Shown piece after piece: positions 12,101 through 24,580 of a DNA stretch of 64,000 nucleotides; within the stretch, counting starts at the first letter, position 1, and every line of letters begins with the position of its first letter. Under the pieces are notes generated by a model. That model searched no databases, was not told the origin of the DNA, and saw only the letters and a list, made by a program, of their open reading frames with translations. Source of the DNA: Rotaria socialis. Lineage: Eukaryota; Rotifera; Eurotatoria; Philodinida; Philodinidae. The stretch lies in assembly GCA_905331475.1 (NCBI GenBank), contig CAJNYU010002272.1:248001-312000 (forward strand). Reading direction: 5' to 3'. The translations under genes were made by a program, and so were the position numbers.

Positions 12101-15001
12101 TCTTCTCATTGAGCTGTTCGATAATATCCGCCGGGTCAAATTTAGAATTCTTAAGATAAAGATATTCCAAATAAGATGAACTTTGATATTGCTCATTATT
12201 GAGTTCAGACATTCGAGAAACATGGATATCCTCACACTATTAATACCAATTTTACCATCAGTTTCTAGGATTAGTTATGTTAATTTTGTCTCTAGCTTAT
12301 TCAAATATCAATTCAGTTTTCCATTGCCGATACATTTTTCTATATCTAGATTAACATACAATGCTTGATAGATTACAAAATTACAACTGAGAGTATATCG
12401 TACACGTCATAATATACTTCCGTTATTGATGATATGTCTGCGGTCGCCTTGCAGCAAATTATGATTAATGATTCTTGTTATTTCTTGGATTTTATTTTTA
12501 ATTTCATGATTCGATCGTAGCGTACACAGAAAAACATTTCAAAATATTTCTTCTGCTTTTGCCGATATAAAAACTGATTTCAGTGGAGTATGCTACTGAA
12601 ACACAAGCTGAACTCATGATTCATTCATTATTGTTTTGTTTAAAAAAATCAACGATTATATGAATGTATATTGACTCGATTTTTACCAGAGTTTCTTTTT
12701 CTGTAGTTTTAATACAACATTTAGTTGTGATATACAGGGAACATGAGCGAATAAAGAAATAGAACATGGTATAGATTTGATGCATCACACATGCAAATGA
12801 CACCAGCCGATAAACTTGTTCTCGACATTTATATCCATAATGCAAAACTAAATTTTAAGTACATAAAAACACTTCAAGTCGATATGACAGACATGCATTA
12901 GCATGGAGCCAACGATAAAAATAGAATCAGTATTAATTTACATATTTTAAAATGACTTCGTTTTCGATTATTTAATGAAGTATTCTTCGTGCTTCAACTA
13001 CACCAATAAAATTCTCTGCAATATACGACAACCTGTACGACTCATAGTACAAGAAAATCCAATTGAAATTAAGCATAGGCTCGAGCGTAATGACTTCGTG
13101 TTGTACGTAAGCATGTTTTTTTTTCATTCCACGACACCAACAACAACATAAGTATCCAATCCAAGTTTCAATACTCTGCAATCTTTTTGTATGATTAGAC
13201 GGAACAATGATGAAATGCAATGGCTAGGTTTCATGCATGATTATTTGCTTAATAATGAACTAATTTCATTTCTATATTATGAATTTTCACGCTGCCCAAA
13301 ACTCATGCTTTTATGTTTATAATAGGACGCGATATAGACAATGATGTATAAATTATTTAACATATTAAAAAAGTACCGAATAATAACAAAATTCATATTA
13401 CGAATACTCATTCAATTGCTCTTGAATCAGTTAGAATTTTCACTGATACATGCATTTCGATAACGATGTTTTTTAGGAATAACTATTTACATGAGTAGGA
13501 CGACAAAAACTATGTCAGTAAAAGATTTCTTCGATTTAATAGTTCTATCAAATGTAATGTCAATATTGGAGCATGTGCTTGTTGGAAAAAAATGGACGAT
13601 TTCGAAGCGCAATTAGATGCCAATCATAGTACTTATTTTCATCCAGTGAATTTATTTCTTCCTATATTGAAAGTCAAGTTTAATGGTACGACTTAGTTCT
13701 ATTAGCGCATTACGGAACAAACTTGGCACAATAGATTATTATGATATTCATACTTAGAAAGAAAATGCTTATCCATGCTCAAAGCAAATCAATAAATATT
13801 CTTCTTGAAAAAACAACTTAATAAGGTTTATGAAACAGACGCAATTCAAGGACTTCGATTGAGTAGAGTTGTTATTCTAACCGATTTACAAAAGAGTACG
13901 CTCACGAGAAAAATGCAAGCGCTTGATAAAATCCAACAACGGGTTCATACATAAGAGATATCCGACGAAAGGCATCGTAGTAGTGAAATCGAATATTTTT
14001 GAATGCGGTAAAAGGATAAGTTCAATACAAATAGATGTTCCGAGAATATTTTGCTTCGTTTCAGCATTTAGTACAAAGAAAGTAAAAAACTGAAAGCGCA
14101 GAGGTCGGAAAATAAAGGCCTATATCACAATACTGGACAATATCTGATTATATGAAGAGTTGTAAGCAAAATTAGGCTTTTTTTCGAATGTCTCTTATGA
14201 ATGGCTTACACGATCGTATAATGTCCAAATTTTATAAAATTGAACAATAAGGAAGCCACGAAAAATATGAAAGCAACATTGATGGCTGACAAATTGTACT
14301 TGAAGAATAAGCCGTATTATTGTTACTTATATAGTTGGCTGAAAATAGAAAAAAAGCGTGATTTGTCTGATTTGTTGTTAAAGTCACATGAAGAACCCTA
14401 GAAAATATCTTGAGTAAATATATTATTCCCTTCCAAGTCAATATTTCGATTTCGCATTCCTTCTGTCAAAACTTCATAATCATTGAAGTGTATTGCACAT
14501 AAATGTTTGTTTCGTATCCACAAAGCAAGTCTCAATACTATGCCTACTAGACTTAATGTAGCTATAAAAATTGTTTTTTTTTCAAAGTGAGAATTATACC
14601 TTTTTATTAGTTCTTTGAGAGAGAATAAACGTGAAGAAACATTTTTCCGTGCATTAATATTTCTACTTGAAAAAGGAAAAATGAAAGAGAACAGCCTTGT
14701 TATTAAGAAAGGCAACTTAGAAATATAATATTTCATCTTCTACGTCGTTTTCTTTTATTGTTTTTATTTAAGGCTTAAAGATCAATACACATGACCATTA
14801 AGCTGTTCTAGTTGTATCGTCTTTTTTTTAAATCGTTCTCTCTCGAACTGACAAACGAAAATCATCCGAAAGGAAAAAACCGCAAGCAAATTTATGATTT
14901 ATTTATTTGCAAGGTAACTATTCAGATTCCCATGTCTTTCTTTCATTCTGTTTTACGACTGTGCTGAAATCAGTCAAGTGTCATTCTGTCGCTATTGAGA
15001 C
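9143..15001. other. Long intergenic stretch, no gene recognised
   Basis: Nearly 6 kb without a recognisable gene, RNA gene or transposon. It includes a perfect 11-bp-arm palindrome (10282-10305) and a 67-codon stop-free stretch at 13496-13698 that lacks a start and family. The presumed promoter of the downstream glycosyltransferase gene lies near its right end. Confidence 0.55.
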
Positions 15002-15009
15002 GTAAGTAA

Positions 15010-15069
<60 letters not shown>
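15002..15069 (+). other. 5'UTR intron made of a (TC)n(TG)n microsatellite
   Basis: A consensus donor GTAAGT at 15002-15007 and a TAG acceptor ending at 15069 bracket 68 bp, the normal intron length here. Almost all of it is (TC)n (15010-15031) followed by (TG)n (to ~15067). The TC run can serve as polypyrimidine tract. It precedes the glycosyltransferase ATG by 60 bp. Splicing is inferred from the signals and size. Confidence 0.5.
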
Positions 15070-15071
<2 letters not shown>

Positions 15072-15129
15072 TTTGCAAACGAAAGAAAAAAACGACTACA
15101 ACAATTTACCAACATCTATTCTACACAAA

Positions 15130-16867
15130 ATGGGTTCGTATGCATCAAAAAAGCATGGCTCTTCTAGCAGTCTTCAATTACATGTGCCTAAATATGATTT
15201 AAATCATTTTGGTGTGATAACTGTTTTATTTAATCCAATCAAATATAGATCACGTTATGAATCGTACCATAAATTTGATGAACATATGACGCGTTCAGGT
15301 GTTACTTTACTCACTGTCGAATGTATATTTCCCGAATCTGAAATATTAGGTTTAGCAAAACAAAAATTTGAAATTACAAGAGAAAGTGATCCGCGTCATC
15401 TACAAATAGCAGCACCATCCGTTTTATGGTTAAAAGAAAATTTAATAAATATTGCTGCTAAACGTTTACCAGCTTACGTAGAATATATTGCTTGGCTTGA
15501 TGCAGACATAGAATTCGAGGTTAGTTTACATAGTTTTGATTAGATCTCGAATTATTTACAACTGTCTAAGTTTTTTTTCTCCATTTAAATATTGTATTAC
15601 AATATAAGAATATTTTTTTGCTGATGGGGTGTACTGTTTTGAAGAGAGAGAAAATATTTGTTATGGAAATAATAATTATCGAATTTCATTGTTTGCCGTG
15701 TTACTTCCATTCACTGCTACGATAAATTTAACAAAATGATTGGTTTGACGGATTTGTTTTCACTCTATACTATGTTTACTTGATTTTTTAGCGTTTGGAC
15801 TGGGCTCATATGGCAATATACCAATTGCAACAATTCCCTATTGTTCAACTTTTTGAATTATCTTCATTTTTGGGCCCGTCAGGCAAAAGCCAAATTTTAC
15901 GTCAAGATTATTCATTTGCTTATGCAATTCGTCATGGACACCGTATTGATCCGCGTCGCTCATCAGAATGTTTTGTTCATCCTGGTTATGCTTGGGCTAT
16001 GCGTCGGGTTACATTTGAAGCAATGGGTGGTCTTATCGATTTTTCTATACTTGGCTCAGGCGATATTCATTTTGCATATGCATTAATAAATCGTATTGAA
16101 GAAACTATTCCCGATAGTGCACATGAAGATTATCGAAGTTTAGCTAAAATATGGGGCCAACGCGTTGCTCAATTAGCTGGCAACGGTACTTCTGTTGGTT
16201 TTATTCCAGTAAATATATGGCATCATTGGCATGGAAATCGAGTTGATCGAGGTTATTTTGACCGATGGTATAATTTCATCTTTTTGATTGTATTGTTTTT
16301 TTATTAAACTTCTATGCTTTTTTTAGGTCGACTCTCGAACTTTGTAATTTTTCTCCATTGAAAGATCTCGAAAAGAACAATGCAACAGGTTTAATTCGTT
16401 TAACTAACTATCGCCGTTTAGGAGAAAAAGAAGCAGCTCAACGTTCAGAATCTATTGAAAAAATTATTATATCATATTTTCGATCACGTAATGAAGACAG
16501 TTTGAAAAAGCCTATACCAGCAATTAATTTAACAATGGCAAGTTCAAAACCAAGAATTTTATCAAATGATGTGGTACGTCCAAGTAATCCTCTAGAACAA
16601 TTTTCTCGACAATCTTGGACGGTGGACATAAATCGAACACTTGATGGTTCTGAATGGAATCATGCGCAGGATGAACGTTCAGTGCCTCGAACAATCGGAA
16701 CGAATTCTCTTTCTGCCGAAATGCTTAATGATTCTTTTTTTCATCCATCTATACGTGATACTAATCCTCGAAGAAATCGCCATAAAGACTTTCTTGGACA
16801 AGGTATATACTATGATGATGGTAATGGAAATAACTACCTTGAATCACCAGGAGAAATTTCATTTTAA
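15130..16867 (+). CDS. GT-A-fold glycosyltransferase-like protein with N-myristoylation signal
   Basis: Exons 15130-15519, 15792-16267 and 16327-16867 join in frame for 468 residues. The N-terminus MGSYASKK fits the N-myristoylation pattern (Gly2, Ser6, Lys7) and there is no signal peptide or membrane anchor, unlike Golgi glycosyltransferases. The core shows features of nucleotide-sugar transferases: an early ITVLFNP strand, a DxD-type metal site in WLDADIEFE (~residue 125), the segment HPGYAWAMRR, an acidic GSGDIHFAYAL motif, and a late HHWHG motif, in the order seen in galactosyltransferase-like enzymes (DxD, acidic base region, terminal His). The last ~150 residues are polar and low in hydrophobics. 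I cannot name donor or acceptor. The cytosolic placement and distant resemblance to bacterial-type enzymes would fit horizontal origin, common in bdelloids, but that is inference. Confidence 0.72.
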
Positions 16868-19131
16868 TTTTATATAAATATTGATAAGTTTTTTATGACT
16901 GACAGTTTTCTTCTTTTTGTGTTTTGTTTTTATTTCGAATATTTTAAAACGATAAATAACAAAATAATTTTCTATCAGGATAATAAGAAAATGTGACAGA
17001 TTCGTATGACTCATATCGACAATGATAAAAAAATGAATAGTTCTTCTTGAATATTCTAAAGCCCTCGGACAGTATCAATCGTTCGATGATATGGTTAAAT
17101 CAGACCAATAAAAAATATTTATTATCTGTGATTGAAATAGATTTTAGTATCAAAATCAAGTATCTACTAGAATATGACGTCTTCTGTGCCAAACAATACA
17201 TTTATTATGTGCAGTGGTAAAAATTTATCGTGATCTAACAAATGAAGTATGCACAAAAAACTGCTTCTTTTACGTGAAAGCAAAAAAATCGTAACATTAT
17301 TAAAATGTAAAATTTTGTGAAAATGTTCGAAAAAAAAGACTAAAGATTAAAATGAATGATCATCATATTTTATTCTAGGTTGCTAATTCCATTAAGATGC
17401 TAAAAAATCGTTGTAATGTGCTAGATGATCCTTGTCGCTTCCTAGGAGAAATCATTACCATCATTTTCGATGCGTCCAGTGTTTTAAATGATACCTGTGG
17501 GATGCACTAAGAAGCTCGAGCAACCTCGTAGCACCCTGAAGGATGCTATATTATGTCTGTAATACACTAGACGTGACCTGTAACATGCCAGAGGTTACTT
17601 TAAGAAGTTAGATGGCAGATGTAGCATGATAGCGATACTACTAACATCCTAGTGTATACCATTGCATCGTAGGTTTTGTTTGTATTGAACTTGAATATAT
17701 CAGACGACACTTCTAGAATACTTACGAAATGTCTACATACTACTCGAAGATATGTTAGCTTTCTTAAGAGTGTCTGTAGAAACCTAGTGATCTCACGTGT
17801 TCCTGCTAGCATAATATGGTCTGCTTTTAAGTAGGTCAATATCAGATTAATCCATATCTCATGTATAAATTTATAAACGGCAAAATATTTTTCTGACAAA
17901 CACAAGTGCTGGCATGATTTTTTGAATTTTTCATTTATTTTCGAAGTCATCTTATACAATGAGAACTTCATTTTTTATATTATAATTCGAATTAGACAAA
18001 TCATACATAAACAGATGTTAGCCGATAGTCTATTCATTTACAGCTACTGTAAGATTATGAATCATAGAGATAATTAATCGTTCAATCGATCGACAACGTT
18101 CCAAGACAACATGTTGCTAAGTTGAGAGTTCTCGTAGTGATGCATTTTAAAATAACTATTTTCACGATATTTCAAATATCGATCAGCTACACAGTTGAAT
18201 TTTGTTTTCAAATTATTCAAAATAGAAAGGGTTTAAACCGAACAGATTTCGAATTTCATTCGTAGAATACTGATCTATAATGAATTGTAATGTCAATTTT
18301 TCGTTTTCCCCATGTTAACGTAGATTCGATTGAATTCGAGCTTCGCATCGTATTTTGTACATGAGTGAAAATCGAATGCCATCTAGTTTTCTTTCTAGAT
18401 CAACCTAAAGTTCATACTTAACTTCAGTAATCTGATGATCTCAAGAACAACATATGTTCTCATGTGTTTGTTGAAAAGTTATTATAGTCGTTGATACATA
18501 TATCTATACGTTAACAATAGTGATCCATTTTCTATATGATGTTGCATATTTCGAAAGTAAAATCGAGATATTGTAAATAATCTATAAATGTTGGTTTGAA
18601 CTATACAGCAAAATTTGCCAACAGGTTTAGTCGTAATTAATTATCGTTAGCACTAAGAAAAACCTTTGTATGAACAATTACTGACATCTTTCTTATTTAT
18701 TACTAAATTATCATCTGAGATTGACAGTTTCTTTTTAATTAGAAAAGAAACTTGTTCTATATTCTTTATTGTTTCCATCAACATGTTTCGGTAGAATCAT
18801 TATTTTGATTCATCGTTTTGGATCTAATTCGGTAAATTATGGATCTAAAAAACCAATTAATAAAACACGTATGCATTTTGCCAGTAGAGACACAAACATT
18901 TTTCTCATGGTACCCAATGAGTATAAATATAGGAACGTTCGTAATGATCAGCTGCGAGAAACCGACAGCAGCAAGTCAATCAAATAGCACATGTATCGAA
19001 AAGTGCAAATTTTGACGACGTTCTTCAAATTGGATGAAACTTTTGTCAGATAAAAATAAGAAACACGACAAAACAAAACCAATCTATTTTCCTCTTTTTG
19101 TTCTTCATCTTATTGAATAAAATCCATAGAA
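16868..19131. other. Intergenic, no gene recognised
   Basis: AT-rich spacer. Around 17390-17640 it has a more GC-rich patch with degenerate repetition of a segment like TGTAAnnnnCTAGA. No coding evidence was found. Confidence 0.55.
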
Positions 19132-19173
<42 letters not shown>

Positions 19174-19178
19174 TAATA
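19132..19178. repeat. (AAAT)n and (AAT)n microsatellite upstream of TBPL1
   Basis: Tetranucleotide AAAT copies pass into trinucleotide AAT copies and end 4 bp before the TBPL1 start codon at 19183, so the array is in the 5'UTR or core promoter. Confidence 0.9.
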
Positions 19179-19182
19179 CGAA

Positions 19183-20897
19183 ATGTTTACGACAACTAAT
19201 GTAACTGCCACGACAGGATCTGCCGGTGGTGGTCCTGTTGCTGCTGCTCTTCCATCTTCATTTCAACTTATCAGTACACCAATGAATGGTTCATCATCTT
19301 CATCATCATCATCATCTTCGACGACATCGCCAGCTTGGCGTTTAACTTCAACTGCAACATCGTCATTAATTAAACAACCAGCAGTTGTTTCAATTATAAA
19401 TGGTAATATGAATGTAACTTCGTCAACATCAGTACCAATAAATTCAACCGGTGTAACAATGCCAACAAATGCTAATATACTTTATTTAGCAACAACAAAT
19501 TCGCAGCAGCATAATCCAATAACAACTGGAAATCTTATTCTTCAATCTCCGCAAACAGTACGACTCGTATCATCACCATTACATACATCATTATCAGCAC
19601 CAACACTTACAATTTTAAATAATAGTAACACAACAATATTTAATCATCCTAGACAAATTTTAACATCATCAAGTAAAAGTTTTCCCTTTTATATTTGATT
19701 AATTGTATAATAAAAATATAAATTTTAGATTCTCCTAGTTGTATTTCTAATAACAATTTCAAACCGGGTATTTGCATTGATACGCCAATTCTGGGCCGAT
19801 TAGCACCAATAACAATTCAACGACAAAGTGAAATGATTCCCTTTGACTTTTTTGTTTTGTTGTTTAAATTCTTATTTTTGTTTCATTTTTTCTCTAGTTA
19901 CAAATACTTCTCATGTCCAACAATCCCAAGTACTGAACATAACATCTCAAGTTCAAAGTCATATTCAACGTGACGAACAGGTGAAATTAAATAAACAAAT
20001 ACCAAAAACAAAAAAATGAAAAAAGAAAAGAAATTTTGCGTTTTCTATTTTTCTTATTTTTAGCATCATGCAACAAGTTCCTCTACAGTAAGTAAAGATA
20101 ATACTAGTTTAACTAATCCTCCGCAAGATCAAGAAATCGAAATCTTCGTCAATAATGTTGTTTGTTCATTTGCACTTGGTTGCAAATTGAATCTACGTAA
20201 AATAGCTATGGAAGGCACTAATGTTATTTACAAACGCGAACAAGCGGTATGTTTCATAACAAAAAGTAGCTTAATCTTTCTTTTTTTTGTATTATAGATG
20301 ATATTGATGAAGATGCGGAATCCATATTGTTCAGCCAACATCTGGGCATCGGGTAAAGTAACAGTAACAGGAACGACAAGGTGTGTGTAGGAGGAAAACT
20401 AGTAGTAGTATCACATTAACGTGTACACTGCTACTTATTACTTCCAGTGAGGATGATGCACGACGCGCTGCACGACGTATTGCTCGATCTCTACAACGGC
20501 TCGGATTTAAAGTCAAATTTCGACATTTTCGTGTTGTCAATTGTCTAGCAACGTGTACGATGCCATGGCCAATTGACATCATTAAATTGAGTCGATCCTA
20601 TTCAGATACAGTCAAGTAAAAATAGAAAAGAACAATTTTATGTTTCTCTACAAAAATTTATTTAGTTATGAACCTGAAATTCATCCGGGAGCTACAGTCA
20701 GATTGCCCGAAAAGGCTGTTCTTAAAGTTTTCACTACTGGTAGTGTAACATTAACAGGTAAATATCGTTGGAAAAAAATGATGAATTCCTAATTATTCAA
20801 TTTCGTTTTATTATCCTGCTCAGCACCGTGCGTTGAACGAATCAATACAGCAGTTAATGAATTCTATCCACAACTATTTGAATGTAGAAAATCATGA
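19183..20897 (+). CDS. TBPL1: TBP-like protein 1 (TRF2/TLP) with long low-complexity N-terminus
   Basis: TBP-related core promoter factor that works with TFIIA/TFIIB at TATA-less promoters. Eight exons (19183-19672, 19729-19827, 19898-19980, 20064-20246, 20298-20380, 20448-20615, 20666-20757, 20824-20897) give 423 residues. The saddle domain fills ~247-423 with both pseudo-repeats: NVVCSFALGCKLNLRKIA, GTNVIYKRE, ANIWASGKVTVTGT, ARSLQRLGFKV, then YEPEIHPG and VFTTGSVTLT. Assignment to TRF2 rather than TBP rests on NVIYKR, the Trp in IWASGK and LMKMRNP in place of the TBP sequence carrying DNA-intercalating Phe. Residues 1-246 are Ser/Thr/Asn/Gln-rich, including a run of ten Ser at ~38-47. Vertebrate TBPL1 lacks such an extension, while insect TRF2 has a long one. 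The start is the first ATG after the AT microsatellite. Confidence 0.92.
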
Positions 20898-22608
20898 TCA
20901 AGGGCGATGCTGATGTAACAATAACAATCCGGCTTGATTTTTCTTTTTCTCGGGACAATCATCTCGTTTCTTTACTATTTTTTCTTTGTTTTCTCGAACT
21001 GTACATGTATATATTTGGAAAAATGAAAAAAAAAGAAACTATCACAAGAAGTCTTTTACTCTCTCTCTCTCTCTCTTGTCGTCTCTACTAGGTTTTTTTT
21101 CTTTTGCTCATTTGTCAAAACAAAGTCACTTAAGTTCTCTTTGTTTAGTTCTTTTTTCTCTGTTGGTTGTTATTCAATTCATTTCTCTCTCTATATTTCT
21201 GCAGATTTATGTTCAACTTATTGTATGTATATAGAAGTATGAAGAAAACAAAGTTCACTATGATGATGATGATGATGAAATAGAGCCAAAACGAAGAAGA
21301 TGTCTTAGATATATCAACTCTTACTTTAATTATTATATTAAATGTTTCTATGTAAATGTGTTTCTTCTTGTGTTTCTTCTTGTGTTCGTGTATATGTATG
21401 CCAATATATAAGATGGAGAGAAAGAAAATACGCAACCATGAACTAAGTTGACGCGACGCATATTCATCTTTTTTTCTTATTCATTTATATTATTGTAACA
21501 AAAAAAAGGAAAAAAATCGTTGGCTTGGTATTTTCATTGTTTTTCTTTTGTGTTATTAATCCATATGTTTCTTCTTTATTTCTGTTTGTTGGCTGATTTC
21601 TTTTAAATCTATATCTATATTCTTCGTTCATTTCATGTTTTTTTTTGTATGTTTGAGCGTTACTCGATCTCGTTGGTGTACAAACACAAAAATTAAGAAA
21701 AAAAAAACATGAGTAAATTGAAGCATTTAAAATATAAAGAAAAAATTTGAAGTTATAGATTTTGTTTTCATTCTTTAGATGGTTATATTTTCCTCTCTTT
21801 TTTTTTCTATGAAACCTGTACGTGTATTGTGCATCAATAGGGAAATAAATCGGATTCTCTTGATACCGATACAATTGAGTATGAATATTAAAATTTATGA
21901 AAGAATATTAGAATTAGAAGTGTTTCTCTAACAATTATTTTTGATTCGTCAGAATATGAATTAATCACTGTTCACATTCATCAAAATTAATATGAAATAT
22001 GATTTATGTTTATTGAAACTTTTCTATTTAACGATGTATTTGATTAGAAATGTCTATTAATTTCGAATGAAAAATACTGTAACCAGTCCCGATCATGAAG
22101 AAATCATGATATTTATAAACATGAAGGACATTCTCTCAATCAACCTAGTTAATTTAAAAAGGTGATATATGATCGTCATAAAATGTTCACGATTAATATT
22201 CGATAGAAAACCAAAATCTGTGATGAATAATTGTCCCTTATCATTATCAAATCAAGAATGTTATTAATGAACACTTATTACAAAAAGAAAATTAAAATCA
22301 ACTATGTTTCATGGGTGACACATTGATAGGCGTTTTCGTTTTCTCGTTTGGTTCAAATATAAAAAGAATGAATATTATTCATCGAGAGTGACAAAGAGAG
22401 AGAAAGAGTGTCTGCTTTCTCACTCGTATCCAACATTCATGTGAATAGGTGATTGGTCACGCATTAATGCACAGTAATACCTCCTCCTCTCTCTTTTTAC
22501 ACAAATTTATTCATCAAACCAATTGACTAACTTCGCATATATTGAATCTATATTTATCCATATTTATTTTCAATACCAACAGTAAATACTCAATTGTTTC
22601 AATCAACA
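20898..22608. other. 3' flank and spacer, low complexity
   Basis: T-rich and CT-rich sequence with short (CT)n near 21058-21075 and (GAT)n near 21258-21279. Open frames on both strands here are compositional. An acceptor-like CCAACAG ends at ~22582, 27 bp before the next gene. Confidence 0.5.
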
Positions 22609-24472
22609 ATGCCAAGTCAGGACAACAGTCTTTTTGAAGATAAAAATATTCAACGTTTTGATTCTGATACCATTAAAAATCGATATGGTAATAATTGGAG
22701 AAATTTTGCATCAAATGTACGTGAAATAACTCAACCCGATGGATCAATTATCAAAGGTACTTGCTTTGTTATGTTTTTCAATGAAAAAATAAAAATAAAT
22801 TTTCTTTTCTAGAATATATTATTGAAGATCCAACTTTATTAGAAGAGATCAAATCATCACCAGGACCCACGGATTCAGCATTATCAACAACAATTTCTGA
22901 TGATGAACAACAACGACAATCATTAAAAAATAAATTTGCTCAAATCAAAGCTAATTTTGAACAAAAAACCATTTCAAATGTTATGGGATCACCATTAACA
23001 GCATCGACACATAGTAGTAACACAACAGCACGTGAAAATTTGCGAAAACAAACCGATGAGTTATATGCTAGACACAGACGAGCATCCAACGAATCAATAC
23101 CTATTCAAACAATAAATTTTGATAATAACAATTCAATACGTACGCCAAATCAATCGATTAATACACATGATAGTTATCAACGCTCACAATCAATCGCAAC
23201 TGAAAAATCTAAAACGAATTCATTGAGACGTTTAGAATCAGCTGATGAAGCCGATGAAGAAGTTCGACGAATTCATCGGCAAGGTAATTTTTAATTTGAC
23301 TTTTGCTTTATAGTTTTAAAACCGTTTCATTCTCTTGAAAAGGTGAAGAAATACGTCGTCATAAAGAACAATTTACTCCTATATTATCAACCAATGAAAT
23401 TTCACACCAACCTCGTGTTCAATATGAAATACTTGACGAAGATGGAAATCTTTTGAATATTGATGGTGTTCAAGATTTGATTAAAATGTCAGGTGTACAC
23501 GCACGAGAAGTTCCTCAACTGGATGGAACAATTATTAAAGAATATGTTATAGATGATCCTGGACTATTATCAAAATATCATTCTCAACAACAAAAATCAT
23601 CAATTACTTCATCTTATCATCAACATCAAATTAATAGCGAAGAACCTCCGCCACCTCCACCACGTATGCCATTACGATCGTCAATATTATTTCGGCAAGG
23701 AACATCTTCAATTAATGATAATCTTTCGCATAATATTCAACAGATTCATGTTCTTGAACCACAACGTCGCTATGAATATTTAACAAGAACTGGCCGACGC
23801 GTTCAATTTCTTATAACGAATTCAAATAGTTTTAATCGACAATTAATAAATGATGGTGATATTCGCGAATTAACGCATGCTATTAATAGCCGTCTTGCAC
23901 CATCTTCTACTACTATTGTACAACATCAGCACCAAGAACAAGAACAAAATCAGCAGCAACTATCATCAACACAAACATCATTTAATCTACCAAAACACTG
24001 GAATCCATCAGTTGATTTTACACAACGAAAACGTATCGGTTCTGATACTCAACTATATTCTGAAAATGCCAATAATGATGTTCGGCACATATCAACAGAT
24101 ATACCTCGTTCCATATCTCATGTTGGTCTCAATCAAGGCTCGTATATTTCGCAAAATCATCAACAAGTATCGAACGAACCAGTTAATAATTGGAATACAT
24201 ATCGATATCAAGACCCACATAGTGAAATTAACAATCAACATTATCAGAATAATGAAACTTTTCAAACATCATCACAATTTTTACCATCACAACCAATAAC
24301 AAGATCCATGCATTCACCGCCAATAAATACTAATCATATGCAGGTTTCTCATCAACAATCCATAGCTTATCCATATCAAGGGCAACAGCAACATGGTGTT
24401 CGAATTCTTAATGATTTCAATCAACAACGCACACCGATCATATTTGATCAACATAATAGAATATCAACTTGA
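22609..24472 (+). CDS. Unrecognised Gln/Asn/Ser-rich protein with repeated DG(S/T)IIKEY motif
   Basis: Exons 22609-22756, 22813-23283 and 23343-24472 join in frame for 582 residues. No known domain is recognised. Two copies of one 22-residue motif are evident: residues 38-59 (REITQPDGSIIKEY then IIEDPTLL) and 261-282 (REVPQLDGTIIKEY then VIDDPGLL). The first copy is split by intron 1 between Lys and Glu; the second is uninterrupted. Between them lie charged, probably helical stretches (EADEEVRRIHRQGEEIRRH). Residues after ~290 are low-complexity Gln/His/Asn/Pro-rich with a PPPPPPR patch that could bind SH3 or profilin-like partners. A segment RRYEYLTRTGRRVQFLITN near 395 looks folded. No signal peptide or membrane segment is seen, so probably nuclear or cytosolic. 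TTC27 starts 115 bp downstream on the same strand. Confidence 0.78.
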
Positions 24473-24570
24473 AATACTTTTATAATATTTATATAATAGA
24501 ATGAAAATAATGCGATTGTCTTTTTTCTCTCTTCATTAAAATGTTTTTACATCACATTGAGAACTGAAAA

Positions 24571-24580
24571 ACATTTTTAG
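24571..24580 (+). promoter_or_regulatory. Splice acceptor just before TTC27 ATG, candidate trans-splice site
   Basis: ACATTTTTAG ends 7 bp before the TTC27 start codon, within the 115 bp separating it from the upstream gene's stop. No cis donor is evident in that short gap, so a spliced leader or an intron from upstream transcript would have to use it. Confidence 0.35.

Noticed and set aside
11879..12368. Two consecutive hydrophobic open frames
   Set aside because: Phe/Ile/Ser-rich as expected from random AT-rich DNA; the first begins at a non-ATG codon and nothing matches a known protein.
13496..13698. 67-codon stop-free stretch reading CACWKKMDDFEAQLDANH and following
   Set aside because: Looks somewhat protein-like and could be an exon relic, but there is no start, no clear splice sites and no recognised family.
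12621..14736. Several minus-strand open frames of 69-112 codons
   Set aside because: They show no conserved motif and cannot be joined by plausible splice sites.
17500..17520. TGTGGG hexamer, suggestive of a rotifer telomere-type repeat
   Set aside because: A single copy; no array is present.
20331..20619. Frames on both strands of 78-83 codons
   Set aside because: They are shadows of TBPL1 exons 5 and 6; the plus-strand one reads through the intron between them.
21145..21874. Two minus-strand Lys/Tyr/Ile-rich open frames
   Set aside because: Low-complexity translations of T-rich 3' flank with no motif.
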